64,000 bases of DNA from Chersky-299 sp963749535 (GCA_963749535.1 CAVVNF010000012.1:1-64000), one strand, 5' to 3'. Counted from the first letter of the stretch, positions 27,698-36,885 are shown. Numbers and translations are program-made. The notes: generated by a model not told the origin, from the sequence alone.

Positions 27698-28882
27698 ATG
27701 CCGGACGACCACGCGCACAGCGACAGAAAGCCCGCCCAGCGGCCAACAATCTTCATCACCTTCGGCACCCGTCCAGAGGCCATCAAGATGGCACCGGTCG
27801 TGCTGGAGCTTCATCGCCGCCATGTCTTCCGGGTGGTCACCTGCCTCACCGGCCAGCACAGGGAGATGTTGGACCAGGTGACCGAGGCCTTCGCACTGCC
27901 GGTGGACCACGATCTGAACGTCATGCGCGAGCGGCAATCTCTCGGCCACATAACCTCGGCGGTCTTGAAGGGCGTCGATCCCTTGCTCGAGACGGAGAAG
28001 CCCGACCTCGTCATGGTGCACGGAGACACGACCACGACGTTCGCGGCCGCCCTGGCCGCGTTCTACCGGATGATCCCGGTGGCTCACGTGGAAGCGGGAT
28101 TGCGCACCAACGACATCTACAGTCCCTATCCAGAGGAGATCAACCGGCGCCTAGCCGATCGTTTGGCGGAGATCTTGTATGCTCCTACCCCCGCTGCCCG
28201 TGAAGCCCTGCTGCGAGAAGGCGCCGACCCGTCGCACATTCTAGTGACCGGCAACACCGTCATCGACGCGTTGCTGACGGCGACCACGGCACCGGCTCCC
28301 GCCTGGCCCCCGGAACTCGCTCAGGCCCTTGGTCGTCCCGGGCCGAAGATACTGGTGACCGTCCACCGCCGCGAGAGCTGGGGGGCCCCCATGGAGTCCG
28401 TGGCCCGCGCCATCAAGGCCGTCACCGAGCGCCTGCCAGAAGTCACCTTCATCTTCCCGATCCACCTGAACCCGATCGTCCGGACCACGTTCCACGGGGT
28501 ACTGGATGAGGTGAGCCAGGTGCTGTTCATCGAGCCGCTCGAGTACCTTTCGTTCGTCCATCTCATGAAAGCCGCGGACCTGGTGATCACCGATTCGGGC
28601 GGCATCCAGGAAGAGGCGCCCACCCTGGGCAAGCCGGTACTCGTCATGCGCGACACCACCGAGCGGCCCGAGGGATTGGCGGCGGGCACGGCGCGCTTGG
28701 TCGGCACCGGCACCGATTCCATCGCTGGGGAGATTGTGCGGCTTCTCACGGATCCGCGCGAGTACCAGAAGATGGCCGGAGCCATCAACCCGTACGGAGA
28801 CGGCCTGGCTGGGGCCCGGATCGCCGATCACCTCGAGTTCCGGTTCGGCTTGCGGGGTTCTCCCCCGGACCAGTTCGCCTGA
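27698..28882 (+). CDS. wecB: UDP-N-acetylglucosamine 2-epimerase (non-hydrolysing)
   Basis: 394 residues. TFGTRPEAIKMAPVVLEL, LTGQHREMLDQ, VHGDTTTTFAAAL, HVEAGLRTNDIYSPYPEE and ITDSGGIQEEAPTLGKPVL are all family signatures, including the active-site Asp/Glu/His region and the UDP-binding SGG. It interconverts UDP-GlcNAc and UDP-ManNAc. The product is the donor for the WecG/TagA-type transferase encoded nearby, which links it to the SLH-anchoring polymer. The ATG follows immediately after the stop of the oxidoreductase gene. Confidence 0.95.
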   Translation: MPDDHAHSDRKPAQRPTIFITFGTRPEAIKMAPVVLELHRRHVFRVVTCLTGQHREMLDQVTEAFALPVDHDLNVMRERQSLGHITSAVLKGVDPLLETEKPDLVMVHGDTTTTFAAALAAFYRMIPVAHVEAGLRTNDIYSPYPEEINRRLADRLAEILYAPTPAAREALLREGADPSHILVTGNTVIDALLTATTAPAPAWPPELAQALGRPGPKILVTVHRRESWGAPMESVARAIKAVTERLPEVTFIFPIHLNPIVRTTFHGVLDEVSQVLFIEPLEYLSFVHLMKAADLVITDSGGIQEEAPTLGKPVLVMRDTTERPEGLAAGTARLVGTGTDSIAGEIVRLLTDPREYQKMAGAINPYGDGLAGARIADHLEFRFGLRGSPPDQFA

Positions 28883-28943
28883 AGCTGAAGGCCCGCGGGC
28901 GTTCCCGGGACGCGGCGGCCGAGACCACCACCGGTAGCCGGAG

Positions 28944-29219
28944 CTAGATATCCAGGTAGCCTTCCTCGGAGTCCATCTGGGTGGACAGAAGATCGACGAC
29001 GCTCTGATCTTCTTCCACTATCCCCATGAAGAGCACGGCTGGCCCGGACCAAAGCGCCACCCGCGACCCCACAGGCAACGGTACCGGTCTGCCGTCCAGA
29101 TCTGTGACGCGTTTCAGACGCGACTGCAGTACATCCCTTTCGACGACTGCGTGTCCGATGGGGAAGGGCTCTTGATCGTTCAACTGGAGCCGGGGCTCGC
29201 GTTCCTTGCCAATGTCCAT
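28944..29219 (-). CDS. Small hypothetical protein
   Basis: 91 residues, acidic C-terminus (TQMDSEEGYLDI). A short beta-rich centre (LPVGSRVALWSGPAVLFMGI) reads like a compact barrel, but I recognise no family. It lies downstream of ddl-larB in the same direction after a 266-base gap (29220-29485) in which I see no gene or clear signal. It is convergent with wecB. It may be real because the frame is clean and the protein well-formed, but support is weak. Confidence 0.45.
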   Translation of the reverse strand: MDIGKEREPRLQLNDQEPFPIGHAVVERDVLQSRLKRVTDLDGRPVPLPVGSRVALWSGPAVLFMGIVEEDQSVVDLLSTQMDSEEGYLDI

Positions 29220-29485
29220 GGCCTCACCCGCGTATGCCGTGATTGATCCACAAACGGCCGTCAGCCGACAGAAACCGCTCGCTCACTATATCGGCAGAGA
29301 GGGTCTATCGCTTAGCAGCGGCATGGGATGGCGGCCGGCCAGGGAAGCGGCACCGGCCACGCGCTGGGAGACTGCTCCCGGATGTCGGCGACTCCCCGCG
29401 GGCCGGTGGCCCCACGCAGCAGCCGACCCCGGATCAGCGGCCGAGCAGAGGCGGACAGACCGCTTCGCCTGCGCCGGCGAACCGA

Positions 29486-30295
29486 CTAAACGGAGCGCCT
29501 CCGGGCGATGAGGGCCGCCGCGGCGCCCGCTCCGACACCGTTGTCGATGTTGACGGCCACGACGCCGGGCGAGCAGCTCTGCAGTATCGAATAGAGGGCG
29601 GCGGTCCCGTCTCCGCCGATACCGTAGCCGGTCGAGGTGGGAACACCGATGACGGGCACGTCCACCAGCCCTCCCACGACGGAAGGAAGCGCGCCCTCCA
29701 TGCCGGCCACCACGACGAAGACATCCGCGCCGGCCTCGACCATCCGCGATAGCGGCTCCAACAGTCTATGGACTCCGGCCACACCCACGTCGTATCCACG
29801 CTCCACATGACAGCCCATATGCTTGGCCACCAATGCCGCTTCTTCCGCCACCGGTATGTCCGAGGTGCCGGCGGTCAGAAGCCCGACGTAGCCCCTGGCT
29901 TCCGGCGGATGGTACGTGTCCGTGGTGACCGCGAGTACTCCGGCCTCCGGCTCATAATCGAGGTCGAGGTGCTCGAACCTGCCGCTTGCCTCAAGCGTGC
30001 CACGGAGAAGGTCCGCGCGTTCCGGCTCGAGTCGGCTCACCAGAGCCAGACCGCGGGCATCCAGAAAGTGCTCAACGATGGCCGCCAAGTTCTTCTCCGT
30101 CTTGCGCGGGGCGTAGATGACTTCGGGCACTCCCTTTCGCAGGATCCGGTTGCTGTCCAGTCGCGCGAAATCGCCTAACTGCGAGATCTGGAACAGACGG
30201 AGTTTTTGAATCGTTTCCTCTACACCGGTATGCCCCGCCGCGAGAGCGTCGAGCAGTTCGCGCAGGCTGTTGTTGTCTGCGATGCCGGGACTCAA
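29486..30295 (-). CDS. larB: LarB, nickel-pincer cofactor biosynthesis carboxylase/hydrolase
   Basis: 269 residues. The N-terminal part (LRELLDALAAGHTGVEETIQ, DSNRILRKGVPEVIYAPRKT) and the PurE-like C-terminal part are those of LarB; the latter has AGTSDIPVAEEAALVAKHMG, VAGMEGALPSVVGGLVDVPV and GVPTSTGYGIGGDGTAAL. LarB carboxylates the pyridine ring of nicotinate adenine dinucleotide and removes AMP to start nickel-pincer nucleotide synthesis for lactate racemase-type enzymes. larC, larE and larA are not in the window. It begins five bases past ddl. Confidence 0.9.
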   Translation of the reverse strand: MSPGIADNNSLRELLDALAAGHTGVEETIQKLRLFQISQLGDFARLDSNRILRKGVPEVIYAPRKTEKNLAAIVEHFLDARGLALVSRLEPERADLLRGTLEASGRFEHLDLDYEPEAGVLAVTTDTYHPPEARGYVGLLTAGTSDIPVAEEAALVAKHMGCHVERGYDVGVAGVHRLLEPLSRMVEAGADVFVVVAGMEGALPSVVGGLVDVPVIGVPTSTGYGIGGDGTAALYSILQSCSPGVVAVNIDNGVGAGAAAALIARRRSV

Positions 30296-30300
30296 GAGTA

Positions 30301-31236
30301 TTACGCGACGGCGGTGAGCAGGATGGCTTCCACCAGGTCCTCATACGAAAGCCCGGCCGCTGCCGCCTGGGCCGGAAGGTCCGACAACTCGGTCATGCCC
30401 GGAAGGGTGTTGACCTCCACGAACCAGGGGGTACCGGCAGTGTCCACCATCAGGTCGACCCGGCCGTATCCACGGCATCCGATAGCCCGAAAAGCCGAGA
30501 TCGCCAAGCGCTGCGATTGCTCGTATGCGATTGGATCGAGCCGGGCCGGGAGGATGAAGTCCGTCATCCCTCCCGTGTACTTGGCCTCGTAATCGTAGAA
30601 TTCTCTCTTGGGGACCAACTCGAGAACGGGCAAAGCGGTCGGCTTTCCGTTTAGATGGAGCACGCCCACGGTGATCTCGGATCCCCTTACGAACCGCTCC
30701 GCGAAGACCGAACCGAATTCCGAGCGTACTTTCTCCAAATGGCCCGGTAGCTCGTCACGATCCTTGCACTTGACCACGCCGAGACTCGAGCCCTCGTTGA
30801 CCGGCTTGATCATGACCGGGAAGCCAAGCTTCGCCTCGATCCTGGCCGCCGCATCCGCCACGGGTTCGTCACCATCTATCTCGCAAAAATCCGGCGTGGG
30901 CACGCCGCTCGACCGGGCGATCTTCTTGGCGGAGATCTTGTTCATGCCCAGCGCGGAGGCGAGCACTCCGGAGCCGGTGTAGGGGATGCCCATCACTTCG
31001 AGCAATCCCTGGATTGTGCCGTCCTCGCCGTAGCGACCGTGAAGCGCCAGGAAGGCGACCTCCACGTTGTTCTCCCTGAGCTTCTGCCCGACATCGCGCA
31101 GGGCGTCGATCCGCACCACCCGGTATCCCCGAGACTGTAAAGCGGTGAAACAGTTCTCGCCGGAAATAAGGGATATTTCCCGTTCGCCGGACAAGCCGCC
31201 CATGAGTACGCCGATGGTCTTCGTCTTCAGGTCCAT
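30301..31236 (-). CDS. ddl: D-alanine--D-alanine ligase
   Basis: 311 residues from ATG 31236 (MDLKTKTIGVLMGGLSGERE); the open frame extends further upstream, but that part is unlike the family. ATP-grasp features: LHGRYGEDGTIQGLLEVMGI, GFPVMIKPVNEGSSLGVVKC, CRGYGRVDLM and FVEVNTLPGMTELSD. It makes D-Ala-D-Ala for peptidoglycan. Length is normal. The larB neighbour may be linked through D-lactate or racemase metabolism, but this is speculative. Confidence 0.92.
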   Translation of the reverse strand: MDLKTKTIGVLMGGLSGEREISLISGENCFTALQSRGYRVVRIDALRDVGQKLRENNVEVAFLALHGRYGEDGTIQGLLEVMGIPYTGSGVLASALGMNKISAKKIARSSGVPTPDFCEIDGDEPVADAAARIEAKLGFPVMIKPVNEGSSLGVVKCKDRDELPGHLEKVRSEFGSVFAERFVRGSEITVGVLHLNGKPTALPVLELVPKREFYDYEAKYTGGMTDFILPARLDPIAYEQSQRLAISAFRAIGCRGYGRVDLMVDTAGTPWFVEVNTLPGMTELSDLPAQAAAAGLSYEDLVEAILLTAVA

Positions 31237-31360
31237 GCCGGAAATGTACCACAGCGCCACGGAAGCGCTTAGCGAGTGATTTGGAGGAATCCCAAGGTCG
31301 CGAGGTCTGGCGCGAACCGGGCAAGGAAGGCGTCGCTCGAGACCGACCACGTAGAGCTCG

Positions 31361-32251
31361 TTAGCCGACCGCCGCCTTCGCCCGGTCTGGAACACTTTCG
31401 TGAGCCGAGACCACACGGCGGAAGGCTGCCGTGCTGAAGGCCCCGTCTTCCGCGACCCGGAGAAGCTCCTCCGCATCGAGACCGTCGGCTGGGGCCGAGG
31501 CGCAGCCGACCAGGCATTCGATCCTGCGCCCGTCGACAAGATGCTCCCCGACTTTTCTTCCCACCATGTCCGCCATGGCTCCGGCGCTTGCAGGATCGCC
31601 CGAGAACAAGAACGCGATCCGGCCACCGGATAGATGGAAGTGCTGGGCGTCCGTTCCGAGATGACGCATGGCTCGGCGCGTGACGGCCGCCAAGGTGTGT
31701 TGCGCGACTAAGTCTCCGTAATAGAACACGGTCTCCTCGAACCGTACCAACTGCACCAGCACGAGGCTGAAGGTGGACCCACTCGTAGCGAAGAGCCGCA
31801 TCCGGGTGCGAATCGCGGCTTCCAGGTCTTCAAGTTCAGGCTTTGTGCCGACACTGGCGTTCCGCGATGCGGACGGCGTGGTACCGGCGCGCTCGAGTCT
31901 CGAGCGCCGGGAAATCCTGGCGGTGATGGCAAATCCGCACACCCAAACGGCGGCAATGATGACGCGCATCGGGATGTGCTTGCTCCACACGAACAACGGC
32001 AGCAGGATCGCGAAGTCTGTGAGGCAAAGAAGGTATCCGAGCCGCCGGTCGTTGTGGAAGACGGCGGCGAGACGGAGGGACCAGAGGGAATACAGGACTA
32101 CGAAGATGAAGTAGAAGAGCCACAGAGCGGGAGAACGTATGCCTGAAAGCGGAGGCCCGATCAGACTGACCGCCCCGAGGAGAAGGAGCCTCACCCGAGA
32201 CTTGCGGTGCTCGGTACTAGGAAGGAGCCAGGCTGTCATCGGGCCATTCAT
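31361..32251 (-). CDS. Membrane protein with degenerate GGDEF-like domain
   Basis: 296 residues. Four membrane helices lie in the first 115 residues (for example VRLLLLGAVSLIGPPLSG, LWLFYFIFVVLYSLWSL, LLCLTDFAILLPLFV, VIIAAVWVCGFAITA). The cytoplasmic part (about 150-285) has the general order of a GGDEF domain (LVLVQLVRFEETVFYYGD, then FHLSGGRIAFLFSG where RxGGDEF would be). The GG(D/E)EF signature is lost (SGGRIAFLF), so diguanylate cyclase activity is unlikely; it might bind a nucleotide or be regulatory. The divergent upstream region (32252-32379) is AT-rich and must hold promoters for this gene and tldD. Confidence 0.6.
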   Translation of the reverse strand: MNGPMTAWLLPSTEHRKSRVRLLLLGAVSLIGPPLSGIRSPALWLFYFIFVVLYSLWSLRLAAVFHNDRRLGYLLCLTDFAILLPLFVWSKHIPMRVIIAAVWVCGFAITARISRRSRLERAGTTPSASRNASVGTKPELEDLEAAIRTRMRLFATSGSTFSLVLVQLVRFEETVFYYGDLVAQHTLAAVTRRAMRHLGTDAQHFHLSGGRIAFLFSGDPASAGAMADMVGRKVGEHLVDGRRIECLVGCASAPADGLDAEELLRVAEDGAFSTAAFRRVVSAHESVPDRAKAAVG

Positions 32252-32379
32252 GTAAGTTCAATTGCAGTATAAGATGTCTGCAAGCGCTTTTGCAATACTT
32301 ATTGCTAAATTTCATAACTGAAATGCGCGACCGTGGCAACGGCGCTTGAAGCGGAAGTAAGCGGGGTAGAAACGTTGCA

Positions 32380-33840
32380 ATGAAGGAGTTCGCCCTCTCG
32401 ATCCTCGACCTGCTCGATCAACCCGCGATCGACTACGCGGACGTGCGCGTGGTCAGGCGCCGTGAGGAAAGTCTCCACGTGAAGAACGGCGTACTGGAGG
32501 CCTGGGCAGACGAAGAGGACCTGGGCTTTGGCGTCCGGGTGCTGCTCGGTGGCTACTGGGGCTTTGCCGCCGCCCACGAGCTGTCGGCAAAACGCGCCTC
32601 CACGGTGGTGGCTCAAGCTCTCGAGATAGCTGCTGCTTCGGCGCGGGTGGGAGGGCCCCGAACGCGTCTGGCCCCGCAGACCGCTCGCCACGAGGATGTT
32701 GTGGGCCGCTGTCTGGAGGACCCATTCGCGATGCCCCCCGACGAGAAGGTGGCCTTCTTGCTCAAGGCGACCGAGGCCTTGCGCGGCCCCGGCATCGACT
32801 TCGCGGTGGCGAAAATGGGGGCGTTCCGCGAGCAGAAGGTGTTCGCTTCCACCGAGGGGGCACTCATCAGCCAGACTCGCACGGAAACGGGGGGAGGCAT
32901 CGAGGCCACCGCTGTCGCGAGCGGCGACGTTCAGACCAGGTCTTATCCCTCTGCGGGATACGGCAGCTGGAACCAGGGTGGATTCGAGGTGGTGCGCGGC
33001 TTCGAGTTCCAGGAACACGCACCCCGGCTGGCTGAAGAGGCAGTGGCTCTGCTGACCGCTCCCCGCTGCCCGGAGATGACCACCACCGTCATCCTGGACG
33101 CTGATCAGATGGCCCTTCAGCTGCACGAATCGGTGGGACACCCCACGGAGTTCGATCGCGTCCTCGGGAGCGAGATCAGCTATGCCGGCGGCAGCTTCCT
33201 GAAGAAAGGCGATCTCGGCCACTTTCACCTCGGATCGGAACAGGTGACCATCGTGGCAGATGGAACTCTGCCCTCCGGGGTGGGCTCTGCGGCCTTCGAC
33301 GACGAAGGGGTCCCGGCCCAACGGAACGTGCTCGTCCACCGAGGCCAGCTCAGCGGGTTCCTAACCTCCCGGGAGACTGCGCCCTTGTTGGGACAGCAAT
33401 CATCCGGTGCCATGCGCGCTTCCGGCTGGAACCGGCTTCCTCTTATCCGCATGACCAACGTCAGCATCCAACCTGGAAACGGGACGCTGGATGAACTCAT
33501 CTCTGAAGTGCCCGATGGCGTGCTCCTTTCCACGAACAAGAGCTGGAGCATCGACGACCTCCGCCTCAACTTCCAGTTCTCCACCGAGATCGGCTGGGAG
33601 ATCAAGAACGGCCGGCTGGGCCGGATGCTGCGCGACTGTGCCTATACCGGCACCACCCCATCGTTCTGGCGTTCGTGCGACGCCGTCTGCGGTCCACAGG
33701 AATGGCGACTGTTCGGGGTGGTCAACTGCGGCAAGGGCGAGCCCGGGCAGGTCGCCCATGTGGGCCACGGGGCGGCGCCGGCGCGGTTTCACAAGGTGCG
33801 TGTGGGCGTCCCCCGGCAAGCATCACCTGGAGGAGCCTGA
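32380..33840 (+). CDS. tldD: TldD-family zinc metalloprotease
   Basis: 486 residues. The zinc-binding HESVGH is at about 248-253 (MALQLHESVGHPTEFDRVLG), followed by the usual YAGGSFLKKGDLG. Flanking family segments are LGFGVRVLLGGYWGFAA near the N-terminus and FQFSTEIGWEIKNGRLGRML near the C-terminus. TldD pairs with PmbA/TldE as a heterodimeric protease that trims unfolded or leader peptides (for example modified peptides or gyrase poisons). The pmbA partner starts two bases after its stop. Confidence 0.93.
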   Translation: MKEFALSILDLLDQPAIDYADVRVVRRREESLHVKNGVLEAWADEEDLGFGVRVLLGGYWGFAAAHELSAKRASTVVAQALEIAAASARVGGPRTRLAPQTARHEDVVGRCLEDPFAMPPDEKVAFLLKATEALRGPGIDFAVAKMGAFREQKVFASTEGALISQTRTETGGGIEATAVASGDVQTRSYPSAGYGSWNQGGFEVVRGFEFQEHAPRLAEEAVALLTAPRCPEMTTTVILDADQMALQLHESVGHPTEFDRVLGSEISYAGGSFLKKGDLGHFHLGSEQVTIVADGTLPSGVGSAAFDDEGVPAQRNVLVHRGQLSGFLTSRETAPLLGQQSSGAMRASGWNRLPLIRMTNVSIQPGNGTLDELISEVPDGVLLSTNKSWSIDDLRLNFQFSTEIGWEIKNGRLGRMLRDCAYTGTTPSFWRSCDAVCGPQEWRLFGVVNCGKGEPGQVAHVGHGAAPARFHKVRVGVPRQASPGGA

Positions 33841-33842
33841 GA

Positions 33843-35237
33843 GTGGCGCTATTCGGCAGAGAGAGGTGCCTCGATGTGGCCACTACCGCGGTCGCGGCTG
33901 CGATGGGCGCCGGGGCCACCTCGGCGGAAGCACTTCTCATGACCGAAGACTCAGGTCTGACCCGCTACGCCCACAATGTGATCCATCAAAACGTGGCCGA
34001 GCGCAACGCCGAGCTGCGGGTCCGGGCGGTGATAGGCAAGCGGGTCGCCGTGAGCAGCGGCAATCAGCTGGATCCCCGCGCCGTGCGAGAGGTGGCCGAA
34101 AGGGCGGTGTCAATCGCGAGACACAGCGAGGAAGATCCTTCTTTCGCCGGTCTTCCCCAGCCCTCGTCCCTTCCCTACCACGACCAGACGACGTTGTATG
34201 AATCCACGGTCGAAGTGGATGCCGCCGAGCGGGCTAGAGTGGTCGGCGAGATCGTGGCTCTCTTGGATAGCGTCGATGCGCAGGGCTTCGGCGTTGTCAC
34301 CAACGCCACGTCCGAGTCGACCGTACTCAATTCCCAGGGAGTACACGCCTACCAGCCTTACACAGACGGGTGGCTCTCGCTCGTAGCTCGGCGGAACGAG
34401 GGTAGCGGCTACGCATCGCTGGCACACCGCGATTGGAGTGAGTTGGACCACGAATCGCTTGCTCTGCGAGCGCTGAGCAAGACCACTCCCGGCGAGCGTC
34501 ACACGCTTCCTCCGGGGAGGTACACCGTCGTTCTCGAGGAAGACGCGGTCTGGGAGATGCTCGAATTCCTCTCCATGGGGTCTCTCAATGGCCTTACCTA
34601 TCTCGAGGGACGCAGTCTCTACAACGGCCGGCTCGGCGAAAAGCGGTATCCAGCGCATATCTCGCTGCGAGACGATCCTTTCGACACGCGGGGAGCCAAC
34701 GTCTCGTTCGATTTCGAGGGGGTTCCAAAAGCTCCCCTGTCTTTGATCGAGCGGGGCGTCGTCCAACATGTCGTGTACGACACGCAGACCGGAGCCCGCC
34801 AGGGCCTCGCCAGCACGGGACACGCCCTACCCGCACCCAACGTCTACGGCCCGATGCCTCTCAACCTCATGTTGGAGCCCGGCACCAGAAGCCGGCGAGA
34901 TTTGATACGGAGCGTCGAGCGCGGGCTACTCATCTCCCGCTTCCACTACGTCAATGAGATCGACCCCTCGACCACCATGCTTACCGGCATGACGCGAGAC
35001 GGGACGTTCTTGATCGAAGACGGCGAACTGGCGCAGCCGGTTCGCGAGGTGAGGTGGGTGGATTCCATAGACGGGATCCTTCAGCGCACGCTCGATGTCG
35101 GCGACACGGTGCGCTTGGTCTCAGATGGCGCCGGCTATGGCACCCGGTTCCTCACCGGGAGCCTGGTGCCACCCCTGCTCGTGGAAGGGTTCCAGGTCTC
35201 GGGGACCGCGGAGGGCCCGGGGACAGAAGCAGGATAG
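33843..35237 (+). CDS. pmbA: PmbA/TldE-family protease subunit
   Basis: 464 residues from GTG 33843, which follows GGAGG at the end of tldD. It carries the family fold without the zinc site (GKRVAVSSGNQLDPRAVREV, DPFDTRGANVSFDFEGVPK, GVVQHVVYDTQTGARQGLAS). The HExxxH motif is absent, as expected for the non-catalytic partner. A TldD-TldE pair in one operon is the common arrangement. The C-terminus ends in a short Gly/Glu-rich tail. Confidence 0.92.
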   Translation: MALFGRERCLDVATTAVAAAMGAGATSAEALLMTEDSGLTRYAHNVIHQNVAERNAELRVRAVIGKRVAVSSGNQLDPRAVREVAERAVSIARHSEEDPSFAGLPQPSSLPYHDQTTLYESTVEVDAAERARVVGEIVALLDSVDAQGFGVVTNATSESTVLNSQGVHAYQPYTDGWLSLVARRNEGSGYASLAHRDWSELDHESLALRALSKTTPGERHTLPPGRYTVVLEEDAVWEMLEFLSMGSLNGLTYLEGRSLYNGRLGEKRYPAHISLRDDPFDTRGANVSFDFEGVPKAPLSLIERGVVQHVVYDTQTGARQGLASTGHALPAPNVYGPMPLNLMLEPGTRSRRDLIRSVERGLLISRFHYVNEIDPSTTMLTGMTRDGTFLIEDGELAQPVREVRWVDSIDGILQRTLDVGDTVRLVSDGAGYGTRFLTGSLVPPLLVEGFQVSGTAEGPGTEAG

Positions 35238-35393
35238 ATCCTTGTCGCCTGTCAGCACGATAAACTCCGCCTGTGGTAGCAACCTACGATCTCGAGCGCG
35301 GCCCTGATGCCCCGGATCGACGCGTCCGAGCCGTCAATCGTGGCCAGGATTCGACGGAACACCACAAGTGGTCCTCCGGTCAGATGAAGATGG

Positions 35394-35469
35394 TGGTGGA
35401 GGATACCGGATTCGAACCGGCGACCTCCGCCGTGCAAAGGCGGCGCTCTCCCAACTGAGCTAATCCCCC
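35394..35469 (-). tRNA. tRNA-Ala(TGC)
   Basis: On the minus strand a complete cloverleaf begins GGGGGATTAGCTCAGTTGGG. The anticodon arm is CCGCC-TTTGCAC-GGCGG (anticodon TGC), the T arm has GGTTCGAATCC, and the acceptor is ATCCTCC-A with encoded CCA. The acceptor stem pairs across all seven positions with one G-T. Confidence 0.97.
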
Positions 35470-35668
35470 ACGACATCGTACCGTGCGGCCGAGAATTTAT
35501 ATCCCAGATAGACCTAGACTGCAAACTGTGACCCCGGCCACCTCGCCTCGGCCGAGTCAATCGGTGGAGTCATCTCCTGTCATCCGGGGGCGCGGCAGAC
35601 TTCCGCGGTCGGGCCTAGGCGCCGAGGATGGTGCCGAGGAGTAACATCGCGGGATGGCGCGCGATAGG

Positions 35669-35742
<74 letters not shown>

Positions 35743-35873
35743 ATGCGCCGGTAGTTTACCGGCATTCGCATTGATGTCAAGGAAAACCACCCCCCGCCAA
35801 CCAGCGCCCGAAAAAGGTGACGAGTGTGGCTCCGGGGGGTAACCTAGTGGTGTTGCACCAGACCGGGAGAACC

Positions 35874-36359
35874 ATGGAAGGTTTCGAAAAAGTCGTGGTA
35901 TACGGCGTCAGCTTCGACGTCACGAACAAGCAGCCGATCGTCCTGCTCAAGGTGGAGGACAAGAATCGGTTCCTTCCCATCTGGATCGGGCACCCGGAGG
36001 CGGCGGCCATCTTGATGAAGCTTCAGGACGCCGAGCTCCCGCGCCCCATGACCCACGATCTACTGGCCTCAGTGATCGGCGACCTTTCGGCGAGCGTGGA
36101 ACAGATCATGGTGACGGAGCTCAAGGAGAACACTTTCTACGCCATCCTCCGGTTGAGGTCTGGCGAGGACCAGATCGACGTGGACTCCCGGCCCTCGGAC
36201 GCAATCGCCATCGCGGTGCGCACCGGTGCCCCGATCTTCGCTTCCTCCGAGTTGCTCGAGACGAACGGCATCGAGTTCGAACAGGAGATCGAGAACACCG
36301 AAGAGATCTTGAAGGAATTCAGAGATTTCCTGGACGATGTTTCGCCCGAGGATTTCTAA
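35874..36359 (+). CDS. Bifunctional nuclease-family (DUF151) protein
   Basis: 161 residues from ATG 35874, preceded by CGGGAGAACC. Typical family segments are VLLKVEDKNRFLPIWIGHPE, ELPRPMTHDLLASVIGDL and DSRPSDAIAIAVRTGAPIFA with the conserved RPSDAIA. The C-terminus is acidic (EEILKEFRDFLDDVSPEDF). Plant members have nuclease activity; the bacterial function is not settled. A single gene, convergent with chorismate mutase. Confidence 0.9.
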   Translation: MEGFEKVVVYGVSFDVTNKQPIVLLKVEDKNRFLPIWIGHPEAAAILMKLQDAELPRPMTHDLLASVIGDLSASVEQIMVTELKENTFYAILRLRSGEDQIDVDSRPSDAIAIAVRTGAPIFASSELLETNGIEFEQEIENTEEILKEFRDFLDDVSPEDF

Positions 36360-36365
36360 GGGGCT

Positions 36366-36478
36366 CTAGGACCCGATCTCGGTCCAGCCTCAGACCCGAT
36401 CTCGGTCGGACCCAACACCCAAGTTCGGGCGAGCCAGAGACCCCAGTTCTGACGAGCGCGAGGCCCCAGTTCGGACGC
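36366..36478. repeat. Short imperfect tandem repeats between convergent genes
   Basis: Two copies of GACCCGATCTCGGTC occur at about 36370 and 36393, followed by three variants of C-C-A-A/G-TTCGGACG (about 36418-36475). The first unit can fold (GACC with GGTC). No T-run follows, so it is not a classical terminator. It lies between the stops of the DUF151 and chorismate mutase genes. Confidence 0.5.
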
Positions 36479-36487
36479 CGAAGCCTG

Positions 36488-36787
36488 CTACTCGCCCTCG
36501 GTGCCTGTCATGAGCACGGCTTCGCGCTTCGCCACCTCGAGGATGCAGCCATAGATGGTGCGCAAGCCTTCGTCCGTAAGCGGGCCTCGGTTGGCGCGCG
36601 CCAGGAACGTGATGACCCAGTCCTCCTGCGCAGCATCGTAGAAGCTGAGTCCGGCGGATTCCTTGTAATCCTTCAACCTCTTCACGAGTTTGATGCGTTT
36701 GTTCAGCGCCTCGAGAATCTTGAGGTCGTTGTCGGAGATCTGCTCACGGTAGCTCTTGACCACCGGATCGGTCGTGGGAGACGTCAC
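36488..36787 (-). CDS. Chorismate mutase (type II, AroQ-like)
   Basis: 99 residues. The helical AroQ fold is recognisable: YREQISDNDLKILEALNKRI, KLVKRLKDYKESAG, FYDAAQEDWVITFLAR, PLTDEGLRTIYGCILEVAKR. The conserved Arg/Lys residues of the active site occur at the expected spacing (RxxISDxD...L, KxxK...E). It converts chorismate to prephenate for Phe/Tyr synthesis. A monofunctional, stand-alone gene with no aro/tyr neighbours. Confidence 0.82.
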   Translation of the reverse strand: MTSPTTDPVVKSYREQISDNDLKILEALNKRIKLVKRLKDYKESAGLSFYDAAQEDWVITFLARANRGPLTDEGLRTIYGCILEVAKREAVLMTGTEGE

Positions 36788-36885
36788 GGTTCCTCCTCGT
36801 GCGGGCCGTTCTTCTGTACCAGCGGAGTTTACCAGCGGACGGCGCGGCTCACGCGCTTTCGAGGTTCTCTCGGGCCGTCTACGGG

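Noticed and set aside
32305..33339. Long minus-strand frame opposite tldD
   Set aside because: Shadow of tldD; the plus strand carries the zinc motif.
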